NCBI RefSeq assembly: GCF_007830335.1
Contig: NZ_VLKU01000012.1
Coordinates: 1-64,000, forward strand
From: Paracoccus sulfuroxidans
Lineage (GTDB): Bacteria; Pseudomonadota; Alphaproteobacteria; Rhodobacterales; Rhodobacteraceae
DNA: 64,000 nt
Direction of reading: 5' to 3'
A program made the translations under genes and the position numbers. The notes under the pieces are model-generated. The model searched no databases and was not told where the DNA came from. It was given only the letters and a program-made list of their open reading frames with translations. The first letter of the stretch is position 1. The number at the start of each line of letters is the position of its first letter. Below are positions 44,572-53,189 of this stretch, piece by piece.

Positions 44572-44843
44572 TGCCGCTTTTTGCCGTGATCTGCCGCGAC
44601 CGCGCGGGCCATCTGCAAACCCGCCTCGACACGCGCGAGGCGCATCTGGCCTTTCTGGGCAGCCAGCCCGGCCTGAAGGCCGCCGGTCCGCTGATCGAGG
44701 ACGGAGAGATGCGCGGCTCGCTTCTGATCGTCGAGGCCGAGACCTTGACCAGCGTCAAGGACTGGGTGGCGCAGGACCCCTATAAGGCGGCGGATCTGTT
44801 CGCCTCGGTCGAGGTGATCGAGTGGAAGAAGGTGATCGGCTGA
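44571..44843 (+). CDS. YciI-family small protein
   Basis: The 90-residue protein is a stand-alone YciI-like domain (ferredoxin-like fold, dimeric): FAVICRDRAGHLQTRLDTREAHLAFL carries the conserved His/Asp region and DPYKAADLFASVEVIEWKKV the usual end. Two ATGs stand in tandem; the second (44571) is 4 nt from AGGAGG and is preferred. It overlaps the gpsA stop and the EVE start. The biochemical role is unknown in most members. Confidence 0.88.
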   Translation: MPLFAVICRDRAGHLQTRLDTREAHLAFLGSQPGLKAAGPLIEDGEMRGSLLIVEAETLTSVKDWVAQDPYKAADLFASVEVIEWKKVIG

Positions 44844-45268
44844 TGGCCTACTGGCTTTTCAAATCCGAACCCGACGTGTTCGGCTTCGACGACCTGATCG
44901 CCAAGGGCGACAAGGGCGAGGAATGGGACGGCGTGCGCAACTATCAGGCGCGCAACAACATGCGCGCCATGCAGGTGGGTGATCAGGGCTTCTTCTATCA
45001 CTCGAACATCGGCAAGGAAGTCGTGGGCATCGCCGAGGTGATCGCCCTTGCCCATCCCGATTCGACCGCCGATGACCCGAAGTGGGAATGCGTCGACATT
45101 CGCGCGGTGTCCCGCGTCGTGCGCCCCGTCACGCTGGATGAGGCAAAGGCCGAGCCCCGGCTGAAGGACATGGTGCTGGTCAACAACTCGCGCCTGTCGG
45201 TCCAGCCGGTCTCTGAGGCCGAGTGGAAGGCGATCCTCGACATGGCGGGCGGGACGAAAGCCCTATAG
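44843..45268 (+). CDS. EVE-domain protein
   Basis: The 141-residue protein is a single EVE domain (PUA-like fold; known members bind modified bases or RNA): MAYWLFKSEPDVFGFDDL, EWDGVRNYQARNNMRAMQVGDQGFFYHSN and VGIAEVIALAHPDSTADDP carry the family signatures. The start overlaps the yciI stop (TGATG). It ends the tsaD operon. Its place here is common housekeeping context and gives no sign of a defence role. Confidence 0.92.
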   Translation: MAYWLFKSEPDVFGFDDLIAKGDKGEEWDGVRNYQARNNMRAMQVGDQGFFYHSNIGKEVVGIAEVIALAHPDSTADDPKWECVDIRAVSRVVRPVTLDEAKAEPRLKDMVLVNNSRLSVQPVSEAEWKAILDMAGGTKAL

Positions 45269-45369
45269 GCGCAAGCGCCCGATCCGACACAGCTTTGAAC
45301 GACACCCCGACCCGCGCCATGCGGGCGGGCGGCGGGGAAGGCTCCCCGCATCTGCATGAAGGAAGACCG

Positions 45370-47172
45370 ATGGCACGCGGCACGACGATCATGGCTGACC
45401 GGCCGACCACCAAGCGCGTGGGCGCATTGCGCGCGCTCTGGCCATTCCTGCGTCCCTATCACCGTCTGATGCTGGGGGCGTTCATCGCGCTGGTGCTGAC
45501 CGCCTCGATCAGCCTTGTGCTGCCGGTCGCGGTGCGCCGGGTCGTCGACGGCTTCGGCGAACGGACCGAGCTGCTGGATGAATATTTCTTCGCCGCCCTG
45601 ACCTTCGTGCTGCTGCTGTCGCTGGGCACGGGCCTGCGCTATTTCCTGGTGACCCGGCTGGGCGAACGCGTCGTGGCCGACATCCGCAAGGCGGTCTTTG
45701 GCCGCGTCATCACCATGAGCCCCTCGTTCTATGAACGCATCCTGACCGGGGAAATCATCAGCCGCATCACCACTGACACGACGCTGATTCTGTCGGTCAT
45801 CGGCTCTTCCGTGTCGATCGCGCTGCGCAACATGTTCATCCTTGCGGGCGGCATGGCGATGCTGATCTGGACCTCGCCCAAGCTTTCTGGGCTGGTGCTG
45901 CTGCTGGTTCCGGTCGTCGTCGTGCCCATCGTCGTGCTGGGACGCAGGCTGCGCAAACTCTCGCGCGAGAATCAGGACTGGATCGCGGCTTCCTCGGGCG
46001 CGGCATCGGAAAGCCTGCTCTCCGCGCAGACGGTGCAGGCCTTCACGCATGAGGACGCCACCCGGGCCGAGTTCGACCGCGTGACCGAGCTTTCCTTCGG
46101 TGCCGCCCTGAAGCGGGTGAAAACCCGCACGGTGATGACGGTCATCGTCATTTTCCTCGCCTTCTCGGGCGTGCTGGGCATCCTTTGGGTGGGCGCGCGC
46201 GACGTCCGCGCCGAGATCATGTCGGTGGGCGAGCTGGTGCAGTTCGTCATCTATGCGGTGATGGTCGCGGGCGCGGTGGGCGCGCTTTCCGAGATCTGGG
46301 GCGAGCTGCAGCGCGCCGCCGGGGCGACCGAGCGCCTGACCGAACTGCTGACGGTTCAGGATCAGCTGTCGGACCCCGCCCATCCCATCCCGCTGCCCCG
46401 TCCGGTGCAGGGCCGGATCGGCTTTGACGACGTGACCTTCCACTATCCCTCACGCCCCGACATGTCGGCGCTGGAGGGCATGTCGCTGCAGATCGCCCCG
46501 GGCGAGACCGTGGCGCTGGTCGGCCCCTCGGGCGCGGGCAAGACGACGGTGATCCAGCTGCTTCTGCGCTTCTGGGACCCGCAATCGGGGGCCGTGCGCA
46601 TCGACGGGATCGACCTGCGCGACATGGCGCGCGACGATTTCCGCGAGGCGATCTCTCTGGTGCCGCAGGACCCGGTGATCTTCGCCGCCACCGCGCGCGA
46701 GAACATCCGCTTCGGCCGCCCCGACGCCACCGACGCACAGGTCGAGGCCGCCGCCCGTGCCGCCCATGCGCATGATTTCCTGATGGACCTGCCGCAGGGC
46801 TATGACAGCTATGTGGGTGAACGCGGCGTGATGCTGTCGGGCGGCCAGAAGCAGCGCATCGCCATTGCCCGCGCCATCCTGCGGGACGCGCCGATCCTGC
46901 TTCTGGATGAGGCGACCAGCGCGCTCGACGCCGAATCCGAGCGTCTGGTGCAGCAGGCCGTCGACCGGCTGGCCGAAACCCGCACGACCATCATCGTGGC
47001 GCATCGTCTGGCGACGGTGAAAAAGGCCGACCGCATCATCGTCTTTGAACATGGCCGCATCGTGGCGCAGGGCCGGCACGAGGAACTGGTGGCGCAGGGC
47101 GGGCTTTACGCGCGCCTCGCCCGCCTGCAGTTCACCGCAGGCCTGGCCGAGGCGGATGCGCTGACCGAGTGA
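45370..47172 (+). CDS. ABC exporter, fused membrane and ATPase domains (MsbA/BmrA-like)
   Basis: The 600-residue half-transporter has an N-terminal six-helix ABC membrane domain (about 20-320) and a C-terminal ATPase with Walker A GPSGAGKTT, Q-loop LVPQDPVIFAATARENI, signature MLSGGQKQRIAIARAI, Walker B ILLLDEATSALD and H-loop VAHRLATV. It works as a homodimer exporting lipids or drugs; the substrate is unknown. AAGGAAGACCG precedes the ATG at 45370, and an ATG at 45391 is an alternative. It starts 101 nt after the EVE gene and is convergent with the CAP-domain gene. Confidence 0.93.
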   Translation: MARGTTIMADRPTTKRVGALRALWPFLRPYHRLMLGAFIALVLTASISLVLPVAVRRVVDGFGERTELLDEYFFAALTFVLLLSLGTGLRYFLVTRLGERVVADIRKAVFGRVITMSPSFYERILTGEIISRITTDTTLILSVIGSSVSIALRNMFILAGGMAMLIWTSPKLSGLVLLLVPVVVVPIVVLGRRLRKLSRENQDWIAASSGAASESLLSAQTVQAFTHEDATRAEFDRVTELSFGAALKRVKTRTVMTVIVIFLAFSGVLGILWVGARDVRAEIMSVGELVQFVIYAVMVAGAVGALSEIWGELQRAAGATERLTELLTVQDQLSDPAHPIPLPRPVQGRIGFDDVTFHYPSRPDMSALEGMSLQIAPGETVALVGPSGAGKTTVIQLLLRFWDPQSGAVRIDGIDLRDMARDDFREAISLVPQDPVIFAATARENIRFGRPDATDAQVEAAARAAHAHDFLMDLPQGYDSYVGERGVMLSGGQKQRIAIARAILRDAPILLLDEATSALDAESERLVQQAVDRLAETRTTIIVAHRLATVKKADRIIVFEHGRIVAQGRHEELVAQGGLYARLARLQFTAGLAEADALTE

Positions 47173-47176
47173 CGCC

Positions 47177-47719
47177 TTAGTGGCGGCGCGCCCGTGGCGC
47201 GCTATAGACGGCAGCCCAGTATTCGGTCTTGCCATCGGCCCCGATGGCGCGACCCACGCCGTATTCGCTGATCTGCGGGATCAGGATATTGGCCAGATGC
47301 CCGGTCGAGGCCTCCCATGCGGCATGCACCGCCGCGTGGGTAAAGGGCCCCGCCGCAATGTTTTCCGCCGTAATCCCGGGCGCATAGCCCACCGCACGCA
47401 CCCGCTGGGACGGGCCCGAGGTGCCGCTGCCGCGATGGCTCATCACGCCGCGCCGGGCCATGTCGCAGGCGTGGCGCGCCGCCGCCTCGGCCAGCTTGGC
47501 ATTGGCGCGCACCGGCGGCAGGCCCCGTGCCCGGCGCACCGATGAGGTGGCCTCGGCCCCCGAGGCATTGTCGCGGCTGCTGGTGGCAAGGCAGCGCACC
47601 GCACCCGCCTGTTTTTCATTCTGCCGGACGCTTCCGTTCGCATCGGCCGAAATGGCGCCCGCTGCCAGAACGACGACCACAGCCGTCGCCCCCGAAACGA
47701 GCTTGCTAAGCATCTTCAT
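47177..47719 (-). CDS. Secreted CAP (SCP-like) domain protein
   Basis: The 180-residue precursor has a signal peptide (MKMLSKLVSGATAVVVVLAAGAISADA) and a CAP domain: RRARGLPPVRANAKLAEAAARHACDMARRGVMSHRG, then ENIAAG, AVHAAWEASTGHLANIL and YGVGRAIGADGKTEYWAAVY. The CAP cavity histidines (MSHRG, TGHLANI) and Glu (AENIAAG) are kept. The function of bacterial CAP proteins is mostly unknown. No clear ribosome binding site; ATG at 47719 or 47713. Confidence 0.9.
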   Translation of the reverse strand: MKMLSKLVSGATAVVVVLAAGAISADANGSVRQNEKQAGAVRCLATSSRDNASGAEATSSVRRARGLPPVRANAKLAEAAARHACDMARRGVMSHRGSGTSGPSQRVRAVGYAPGITAENIAAGPFTHAAVHAAWEASTGHLANILIPQISEYGVGRAIGADGKTEYWAAVYSAPRARRH

Positions 47720-47777
47720 ATGAAGCGTAATTCCCGTAAGTTCTGATGCTGCAGAAGCTACTCGGACCAGCTTACCA

Positions 47778-47799
47778 TTTAAACCACAGGTTGTTTAAA
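47778..47799. repeat. AT-rich inverted repeat between divergent genes
   Basis: TTTAAAC and GTTTAAA flank an 8-nt spacer in the 172-nt gap between the CAP and BON-LysM genes. It could be an operator for either gene. Further on, GTCCG/CGGAC forms a small hairpin in the BON-LysM leader. Confidence 0.4.
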
Positions 47800-47891
47800 A
47801 TGAAAGCGACTGCGTTGTGACGCGGTTTTTATAGCGGGAACCACCCCGTCCGGAAAGCGTTCGGACAAGCATAGGCAAGAAAGGACCGATC

Positions 47892-48410
47892 ATGGCCATC
47901 TGGGATTTCGTCAAGGACGCGGGCAAATCGATCTTCGGGTCAGAGGCCAAGGCGGCCGAGGCCCCCAAGAATCCGGCACCGCAGGGTGCCACTCAGGCAG
48001 CCGCCCCCGCCCCCAGCGACACTGATCGCAAGGTCGCCGCGTTGAAGCAGGAACTGGTGCAGCTGGGCCTGACCAGCAAGGACGTCCACCTGACGCTGCG
48101 CGGTGATACCGTGGTCATCACCGGCAAGGCCGCCGATCAGGAAACGCTGGAAAAGCTGATCCTCGCGGTCGGCAACATCAAGGGGATTGCGCGGGTCGAA
48201 CTGGCCGAACCGGCGCTGGCCAAGGCCGATACCCCCGTGCGCGAGCCGGTGTTCCACACCGTCAAGAAGGGCGAGAACCTCTCGGCCATCGCCCAGCACT
48301 ATCTGGGCAAGGCCAGCCGCTATCGCGAGATTTTCGAGGCAAACAAGCCCATGCTCAGCGATCCCGACAAGATCTATCCGGGCCAGATGCTGCGCATCCC
48401 GCAAGACTGA
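47892..48410 (+). CDS. BON and LysM domain protein (Kbp/YgaU-like)
   Basis: The 172-residue protein has a short N-terminal part (MAIWDFVKDAGKSIFG), an Ala/Pro linker, a BON domain (about 45-105: LVQLGLTSKDVHLTLRGDTVVITGKA) and a C-terminal LysM (about 120-170: HTVKKGENLSAIAQHYLG ... YPGQMLRIPQ). This is the layout of YgaU/Kbp, a potassium-binding protein in Escherichia coli. No signal peptide is visible. AAAGGACCGATC precedes the start, and a terminator follows. Confidence 0.93.
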   Translation: MAIWDFVKDAGKSIFGSEAKAAEAPKNPAPQGATQAAAPAPSDTDRKVAALKQELVQLGLTSKDVHLTLRGDTVVITGKAADQETLEKLILAVGNIKGIARVELAEPALAKADTPVREPVFHTVKKGENLSAIAQHYLGKASRYREIFEANKPMLSDPDKIYPGQMLRIPQD

Positions 48411-48455
48411 CCTTCCCCTAGGACAGCCCTGCTGACGCAGCGTTGCAAGACGGGC

Positions 48456-48490
48456 AAGCGCCCCGGTGGTGCTTGCCTGCCGGGGCGCTT
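48456..48490 (+). terminator. Terminator after the BON-LysM gene
   Basis: An 11-bp perfect stem (AAGCGCCCCGG / CCGGGGCGCTT) with a 13-nt loop lies 45 nt past the stop. The following T-run is short. Confidence 0.75.
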
Positions 48491-48563
48491 TGCGGCCATG
48501 GTTGAGTGGTCAATCGGGACGTTGCATGATCCCGACGCAGCAAAGATCCTTGGGAGGAGATAT

Positions 48564-50456
48564 ATGACCGTGTTCGCGGGAAAGGCTGATCGAGATACTG
48601 TCGAGAATGAGATGCCCTATGAGGCACGCGGTCTTCCGACGACGATCTATCAGTTGCTGACCCAGACGCGGGACAAGTTCCCCGACCGCCCGGCGATCAG
48701 CTTTCAGCTATTCTCGGACCCGAATGCCCGCGCGGTCACACTGAACTGGACCGAGCTGCATGAGCGCGTGACCGAAACCGCGAATGTCTTTCACAGCCTT
48801 GGCATCGGCCCCAAGGATGTCGTGGCTTACCTTCTGCCCAACAGCATCGAGACGCCGATTGTCCTGCTGGCCGGGGCCACGGCGGGCATCGTCAGCCCGA
48901 TCAACCCGCTGCTGGATGCCGACCAGATCGGTGGCATCCTGCGCGACAGCGGCGCGAAAGTGCTGGTGACGCTGAAGTCCTTCCCGAAATCCGATGTCGC
49001 GCAGAAGGCAGCGGCGGCAGTCGCGCTGGCTCCGAATGTCCAGACGGTGCTGGAGATCGACCTGCGCCACTATCTGACCGGCGTAAAACGCCTGCTGGTA
49101 CCGCTGCTGCGGCCCAAGGTGCCCACCCGCCATCACGCGAACATCGTCGATTTCGAGGCCGCTGCCAGCGCGCAGCGCCACAATCGCCTGCTGTTCGAGG
49201 AAGGCACCGAAGATCGCGTCGCCGCCCATTTCCACACCGGCGGCACGACGGGCCTGCCGAAGGTCGCGCAGCACAAATTCTCGGGCATGATCTACAACGG
49301 CTGGCTGGGGGCAGAGCTGCTTTTCACCGAAACGGATGTGCTGATCTGCCCGCTGCCGCTGTTCCACGTCTTCGCGGCCTATCCGATCCTGATGTCCTGT
49401 CTGTCCTCGGGCGCGCATATGGTCCTGCCGACGCCCGCAGGCTATCGCGGCGATGGCGTCTTCGACAATTTCTGGAAGCTGATCGAGCGCTGGCAGGTCA
49501 CCTTCCTGATCACCGTGCCGACGGCAATCTCGGCGCTGTTGCAGCGCCCGGTGAACGCCGATGTCTCCAGCCTGCGCACGGCGATCTCGGGCTCGGCCCC
49601 GCTGCCGATCGAGCTTTACAACCGCTTCAAGGCCGCGACCGGCGTCGAGATCGCCGAGGGCTATGGCCTGACCGAGGCGACCTGTCTGGTGTCGTGCAAC
49701 CCGGTCGACGGGCTGAAGAAGGTGGGCTCGGTCGGCCTGCCCCTGCCCTATACCGAGGTGCGCATCCTGCGCCCCGACGGGCCGGGCCGCTTCGTCGAAT
49801 GTCCGCAGGGCGAGGTGGGCGAGATCTGCATCTCGAACCCCGGCGTCTTCGAAGGCTCGACCTATACCGAGATCGACAAGAACCGCGATCTGTTCGCCGA
49901 TGGCCGCTTCCTGCGGACGGGCGATCTGGGGCGCGTCGATGAGGACGGCTATCTGTGGATCACCGGCCGCGCCAAGGACCTGATCATTCGCGGCGGCCAC
50001 AACATCGACCCGGCCGAGATCGAAGAGGCGCTGCTGGCCCATCCTGGCGTTGCCTTTGCGGGCGCCATCGGCCAGCCCGACGCTTTCGCGGGCGAACTGC
50101 CCTGCGCCTATGTCGAGCTGGTCAAGGGGGCCACCGCCACCGTTGAGGAGCTGACCGAATTCGCCCGTGGCCACATCCACGAACGCGCGGCCATTCCGAA
50201 ATACATCGAAATCCTGCCCGAACTGCCCAAGACGGCGGTCGGCAAGATCTTCAAACCCGACCTGCGCAAGATGGCGATCAAGCGCGTCTACAGCCAGGCT
50301 TTGGCCGAGGCGGGCGTACCCGCCACAGTTGCAGAGGTCATCGACGACCCCAAGAACGGGTTGGTCGCCATCCTGACCGCCTCGGGGTCGGTGGATGAGC
50401 CGAAACTGCAGGAAGTGCTGGGTCAGTTCACCCGCCCGTGGAAGTGGAAAAACTGA
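48564..50456 (+). CDS. Long-chain acyl-CoA synthetase-like AMP-forming ligase
   Basis: The 630-residue ANL-family enzyme activates a carboxylic acid as acyl-AMP, then acyl-CoA. It shows the P-loop HFHTGGTTGLPKVAQHK, YGLTEATCLVSCNP, LRTGDLGRVDEDGYLWITGRAKDLIIRGGHNIDP (hinge region) and the C-terminal lysine in LPKTAVGKIFKPDL. GGGAGGAGATAT precedes the ATG at 48564, making it the best start; the frame is open 22 codons upstream. Substrate chain length is not evident. It is monocistronic, followed by a terminator. Confidence 0.92.
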   Translation: MTVFAGKADRDTVENEMPYEARGLPTTIYQLLTQTRDKFPDRPAISFQLFSDPNARAVTLNWTELHERVTETANVFHSLGIGPKDVVAYLLPNSIETPIVLLAGATAGIVSPINPLLDADQIGGILRDSGAKVLVTLKSFPKSDVAQKAAAAVALAPNVQTVLEIDLRHYLTGVKRLLVPLLRPKVPTRHHANIVDFEAAASAQRHNRLLFEEGTEDRVAAHFHTGGTTGLPKVAQHKFSGMIYNGWLGAELLFTETDVLICPLPLFHVFAAYPILMSCLSSGAHMVLPTPAGYRGDGVFDNFWKLIERWQVTFLITVPTAISALLQRPVNADVSSLRTAISGSAPLPIELYNRFKAATGVEIAEGYGLTEATCLVSCNPVDGLKKVGSVGLPLPYTEVRILRPDGPGRFVECPQGEVGEICISNPGVFEGSTYTEIDKNRDLFADGRFLRTGDLGRVDEDGYLWITGRAKDLIIRGGHNIDPAEIEEALLAHPGVAFAGAIGQPDAFAGELPCAYVELVKGATATVEELTEFARGHIHERAAIPKYIEILPELPKTAVGKIFKPDLRKMAIKRVYSQALAEAGVPATVAEVIDDPKNGLVAILTASGSVDEPKLQEVLGQFTRPWKWKN

Positions 50457-50485
50457 CCCGAACGGACCAATTTGCCACATAGCAG

Positions 50486-50525
50486 CAAGATCGCGCCGCG
50501 TCATTTGCGGCGTTATCTTGTTTTT
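50486..50525 (+). terminator. Terminator of the acyl-CoA ligase gene
   Basis: Arms at 50486-50499 and 50507-50520 pair over 14 positions with one mismatch, with a 7-nt loop, followed by TTTTT. Confidence 0.92.
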
Positions 50526-50544
50526 AGGCGAATTCACGCCTAAA
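50523..50544. repeat. Inverted repeat TTTAGGCG-N6-CGCCTAAA upstream of GT61 gene
   Basis: An 8-bp inverted repeat with a 6-nt spacer lies 39 nt before the GT61 start. It overlaps the T-run of the preceding terminator. It could be an operator or a second hairpin. Confidence 0.5.
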
Positions 50545-50582
50545 GTTGCCTCTTTCGCGGCATTCGGTCATAGGGTTTTCAT

Positions 50583-51731
50583 ATGCTTGATCTTCAGAAC
50601 GAGTCGGACGATCTGGTCCTGATCGAGAACGCCCTGGTGATCCCCCCGCTCCCCAAAGGGTTGAGCAAGTGGCAGCCCTCGGGTGTTCTGGACAGCGACG
50701 GACGGTTCGTTCAGAACTCGGTCAGCTGGTCCAGCTCGACGCTTGTCGTGAACTCGGAACCCGAGATCCCGGACGCCAATGCCATTCAGGACCTGCCGGG
50801 CACGCATATGTTCGCGGGCATCAGCTATGGCCATTTCGGCCATTTCATCACCGAAAGCATGACCCGCATCTGGGCGCTGGATGAGCTGCGCGACAAGATC
50901 GACGGGCTGGTCTTCACCCCCAAGATCCAGATGAAGGACAACCTGCGCCCGTTCGAGGTTTATCAGGACCTGACCCGCCATCTGGGTCTGGACGGCATCA
51001 AGATCACCTGCCCCGCCACGCCCCTTCGGGTCGAGCGGCTGTATGTCCCGAAACAGGGCTTCGGCTTGGGTGATCTGACCGGCGGCAGCCGAAAGTTCCG
51101 CAATTATATCAACGCCCATGCCGGCAAGAATGTCGCGCCGAAAGGGCCGAAGAAGGTCTATATCTCGCGCTCGCTGCTGCCTCCGGGGCGTGGCGGGCTG
51201 CTGGGTGAGGCCAAGCTGGAGGCCTATCTGGCGGCCGAGGGCTATCACATCTTCCACCCGCAGCGCGAACCGAAGCTGGATCAGCTGGCGCAGTACAAGG
51301 CAGCCGAGCATGTGATCTCGGTCGATTGCTCGCCCCTGCATCTGATCGGCTATGTCGGCCATGAAAGCCAGAAGGTCGCCATCCTGCGCCGCCGCAGCAT
51401 GGAATTCGGTGAGCTGTTCGAGCGTCAGCTGGGCGGCTTCAAAGGCATTCGCTGCTATCAGATCGACGCGCTGCAGAACGACTGGCTGCCGGTGAACACC
51501 GGACGGCCCAGCCGCAGCTCTTTCGGTGAGGTCAAGCTGAGCGAGATCTATCGCATGCTGCGTGAGGCCGGGATGATCCAGAGCGACGTGCCGTGGGAGG
51601 ATCTGACCCTGGAAGAGCGCAATGCCGACCTGCACCGGATCGAGAAGCATCACGAACTGGGCTTCAAGCCTTTCAAAGCCGATGACAGCTTCCAGACCAG
51701 CATCGAGGCGAAAGAGCCCGAAAAGGCCTGA
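50583..51731 (+). CDS. Glycosyltransferase family 61-like protein
   Basis: The 382-residue cytoplasmic protein resembles GT61 (DUF563) glycosyltransferases, which act in capsule, exopolysaccharide or LPS assembly. It has ISYGHFGHFITESMTRIWAL, the typical start of the domain; KVYISRSLLPPGRGGLLGE; and a C-terminal DQLAQYKAAEHVISVDCSPLHLIGYV where the SxH/SA region of the family lies. No membrane segment or signal peptide is seen. The ribosome binding site is weak. It converges with a second GT61 gene at a shared terminator. Donor and acceptor sugars are unknown. Confidence 0.82.
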   Translation: MLDLQNESDDLVLIENALVIPPLPKGLSKWQPSGVLDSDGRFVQNSVSWSSSTLVVNSEPEIPDANAIQDLPGTHMFAGISYGHFGHFITESMTRIWALDELRDKIDGLVFTPKIQMKDNLRPFEVYQDLTRHLGLDGIKITCPATPLRVERLYVPKQGFGLGDLTGGSRKFRNYINAHAGKNVAPKGPKKVYISRSLLPPGRGGLLGEAKLEAYLAAEGYHIFHPQREPKLDQLAQYKAAEHVISVDCSPLHLIGYVGHESQKVAILRRRSMEFGELFERQLGGFKGIRCYQIDALQNDWLPVNTGRPSRSSFGEVKLSEIYRMLREAGMIQSDVPWEDLTLEERNADLHRIEKHHELGFKPFKADDSFQTSIEAKEPEKA

Positions 51732-51752
51732 GCCGCCCCAGCCCGACATCAG

Positions 51753-51781
51753 AAACCCGGCCGTTCCGACGCGCCGGGTTT
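51753..51781. terminator. Bidirectional terminator between the two GT61 genes
   Basis: A 9-bp stem (AAACCCGGC / GCCGGGTTT) with an 11-nt loop is followed by T-rich sequence on the plus strand and by TTTCTG on the minus strand. Confidence 0.88.
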
Positions 51782-51794
51782 TTCATTGGTGATC

Positions 51795-53174
51795 TCAGGT
51801 GAACTGCCCCTCGGCGGCCAGACGGCAGATCGTGTCGATTGCCCGATCGCCCAGCCGCACGCCCACCAGCCCGTCGTTGATCGAAGGGACGTCCGAGGGA
51901 TCATCGGTCGCGGTATCGGCGAAGACGATGGAATAGCGGCAACCCGAGGCATGGGCATTGCCCAGAAAATCGCCCCAGCGGTGGAATTGCGTCAGCACCG
52001 AGCCGACCTCGATCACATGCGCATCGGGGTTCGCGAACATCATGTTCGCGAAGAACGCCCCATGGGCCGAGCCGATGACCTCGGCCGCGTAAACGGCGGC
52101 GATCTGCTCGAGCGGGCTCATGTTTTCGAAATAGACCTGCTCGAACCCCTGTTCGCGCAGGCGGGCGACCAGCTTCTCTTCGCCGATCATCTGGCGCTGG
52201 TTCACGGTATGGGCCTCGGGATCACGGCTGACCCAGATCCGCTTGGGCATCTTGTCCAGATCCGCTTGCGAGATCATCGTCAGCGCCCGTTCCCGCAGCA
52301 GCCTCAGCGAGACGTCATAGGTGTTCTTCAGGATAAACTTGCGCCGCTGCGTATGCGGCGAGACCGTTTCCCACTCAGGGTCGGTCGGCGTATCCGCGAC
52401 CAGTGAGCGGATGCGCGCATCACCACTCGCATAGATCATGTGGCGGAAGTTCAGCGGCAGGTTCACCCGCTCATATTCCGAGGCCTTGGCAGTGAATTCG
52501 ATGCTGCCCGCCAGTTCGGGGAACAGCGCCTCGATGAACCGGGCCGAGAAGCGCGAGGGGTCATCATTGCGGCAATGAATGGTGATCTGCTCGGGCGGCG
52601 CGGCGGCGTAATGGACCAGCTGCGGCAGCGTCTCGGTCATGAAGTGATAGAAGTTCGTGCGGTTCCGGCATTCGATCCCAACCGGAATGCTGGCCGAGGC
52701 CAGCGGCCACAGCGGCAGATCGACGGAGGTGTCGCGCCGGGCGTGGTTGAAGAAGCGGTTCGTGCGCCGATAGGCCTGCGTGCCGGGGTTCTGCTTCAGA
52801 TAGCGCGAATAGCTGCGGTCGCCCGCCGCGCCATTGGGCAGGAATTTGCCATTCACCTGCGCATTGCCACCCCGAAAAACCACATTCGAGGCGATGACCG
52901 GAACGGTATTCGTCTCGAACACCACCGGCACGGCCTCGTGCCAGCGGGGTTCAAGGTTGCGTTCAATGACGCCCTGCACTGCCGGATAATCGCTGCAGGC
53001 ATATTGCCGGACGCGGGCGCCGCTGACCGGCCTGATCAGCCAGTCGAGGTTTTGCAGCGTCCAAAGGCCCTTGTCCCGCCCGACGACGAAGAAATAGTCG
53101 CGGGGCGGGCTGGTCCAGCGACCAGCCGCCTGATCTTCATCTGCAGCTTTCTCAGAGGTCTTCGTCTTGGGCAT
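51795..53174 (-). CDS. Glycosyltransferase family 61 protein
   Basis: The 459-residue protein carries a clear GT61 domain in its C-terminal two thirds: TNFYHFMTETLPQLVHYAA, RIWVSRDPEAHTVNQRQMIG, FENMSPLEQIAAVYAAEVIGSAHGAFFANMMFA and AHVIEV. About 170 N-terminal residues precede it and are not assigned, apart from a Lys/Glu-rich first 20. It probably adds sugars to a surface glycan. It follows ettA on the same strand with only 15 nt between, an unusual neighbour. Confidence 0.88.
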   Translation of the reverse strand: MPKTKTSEKAADEDQAAGRWTSPPRDYFFVVGRDKGLWTLQNLDWLIRPVSGARVRQYACSDYPAVQGVIERNLEPRWHEAVPVVFETNTVPVIASNVVFRGGNAQVNGKFLPNGAAGDRSYSRYLKQNPGTQAYRRTNRFFNHARRDTSVDLPLWPLASASIPVGIECRNRTNFYHFMTETLPQLVHYAAAPPEQITIHCRNDDPSRFSARFIEALFPELAGSIEFTAKASEYERVNLPLNFRHMIYASGDARIRSLVADTPTDPEWETVSPHTQRRKFILKNTYDVSLRLLRERALTMISQADLDKMPKRIWVSRDPEAHTVNQRQMIGEEKLVARLREQGFEQVYFENMSPLEQIAAVYAAEVIGSAHGAFFANMMFANPDAHVIEVGSVLTQFHRWGDFLGNAHASGCRYSIVFADTATDDPSDVPSINDGLVGVRLGDRAIDTICRLAAEGQFT

Positions 53175-53189
53175 CAGGTCCGATCAGTC

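Noticed and set aside
44843..45268. EVE-domain gene as part of a modified-base defence island
   Set aside because: It is the last gene of the tsaD-gpsA-yciI operon, with no restriction or other defence gene nearby.
48708..50537. 609-codon open frame on the minus strand opposite the acyl-CoA ligase gene
   Set aside because: It has no similarity, shows shadow-type composition and covers a clear ANL-family gene on the other strand.
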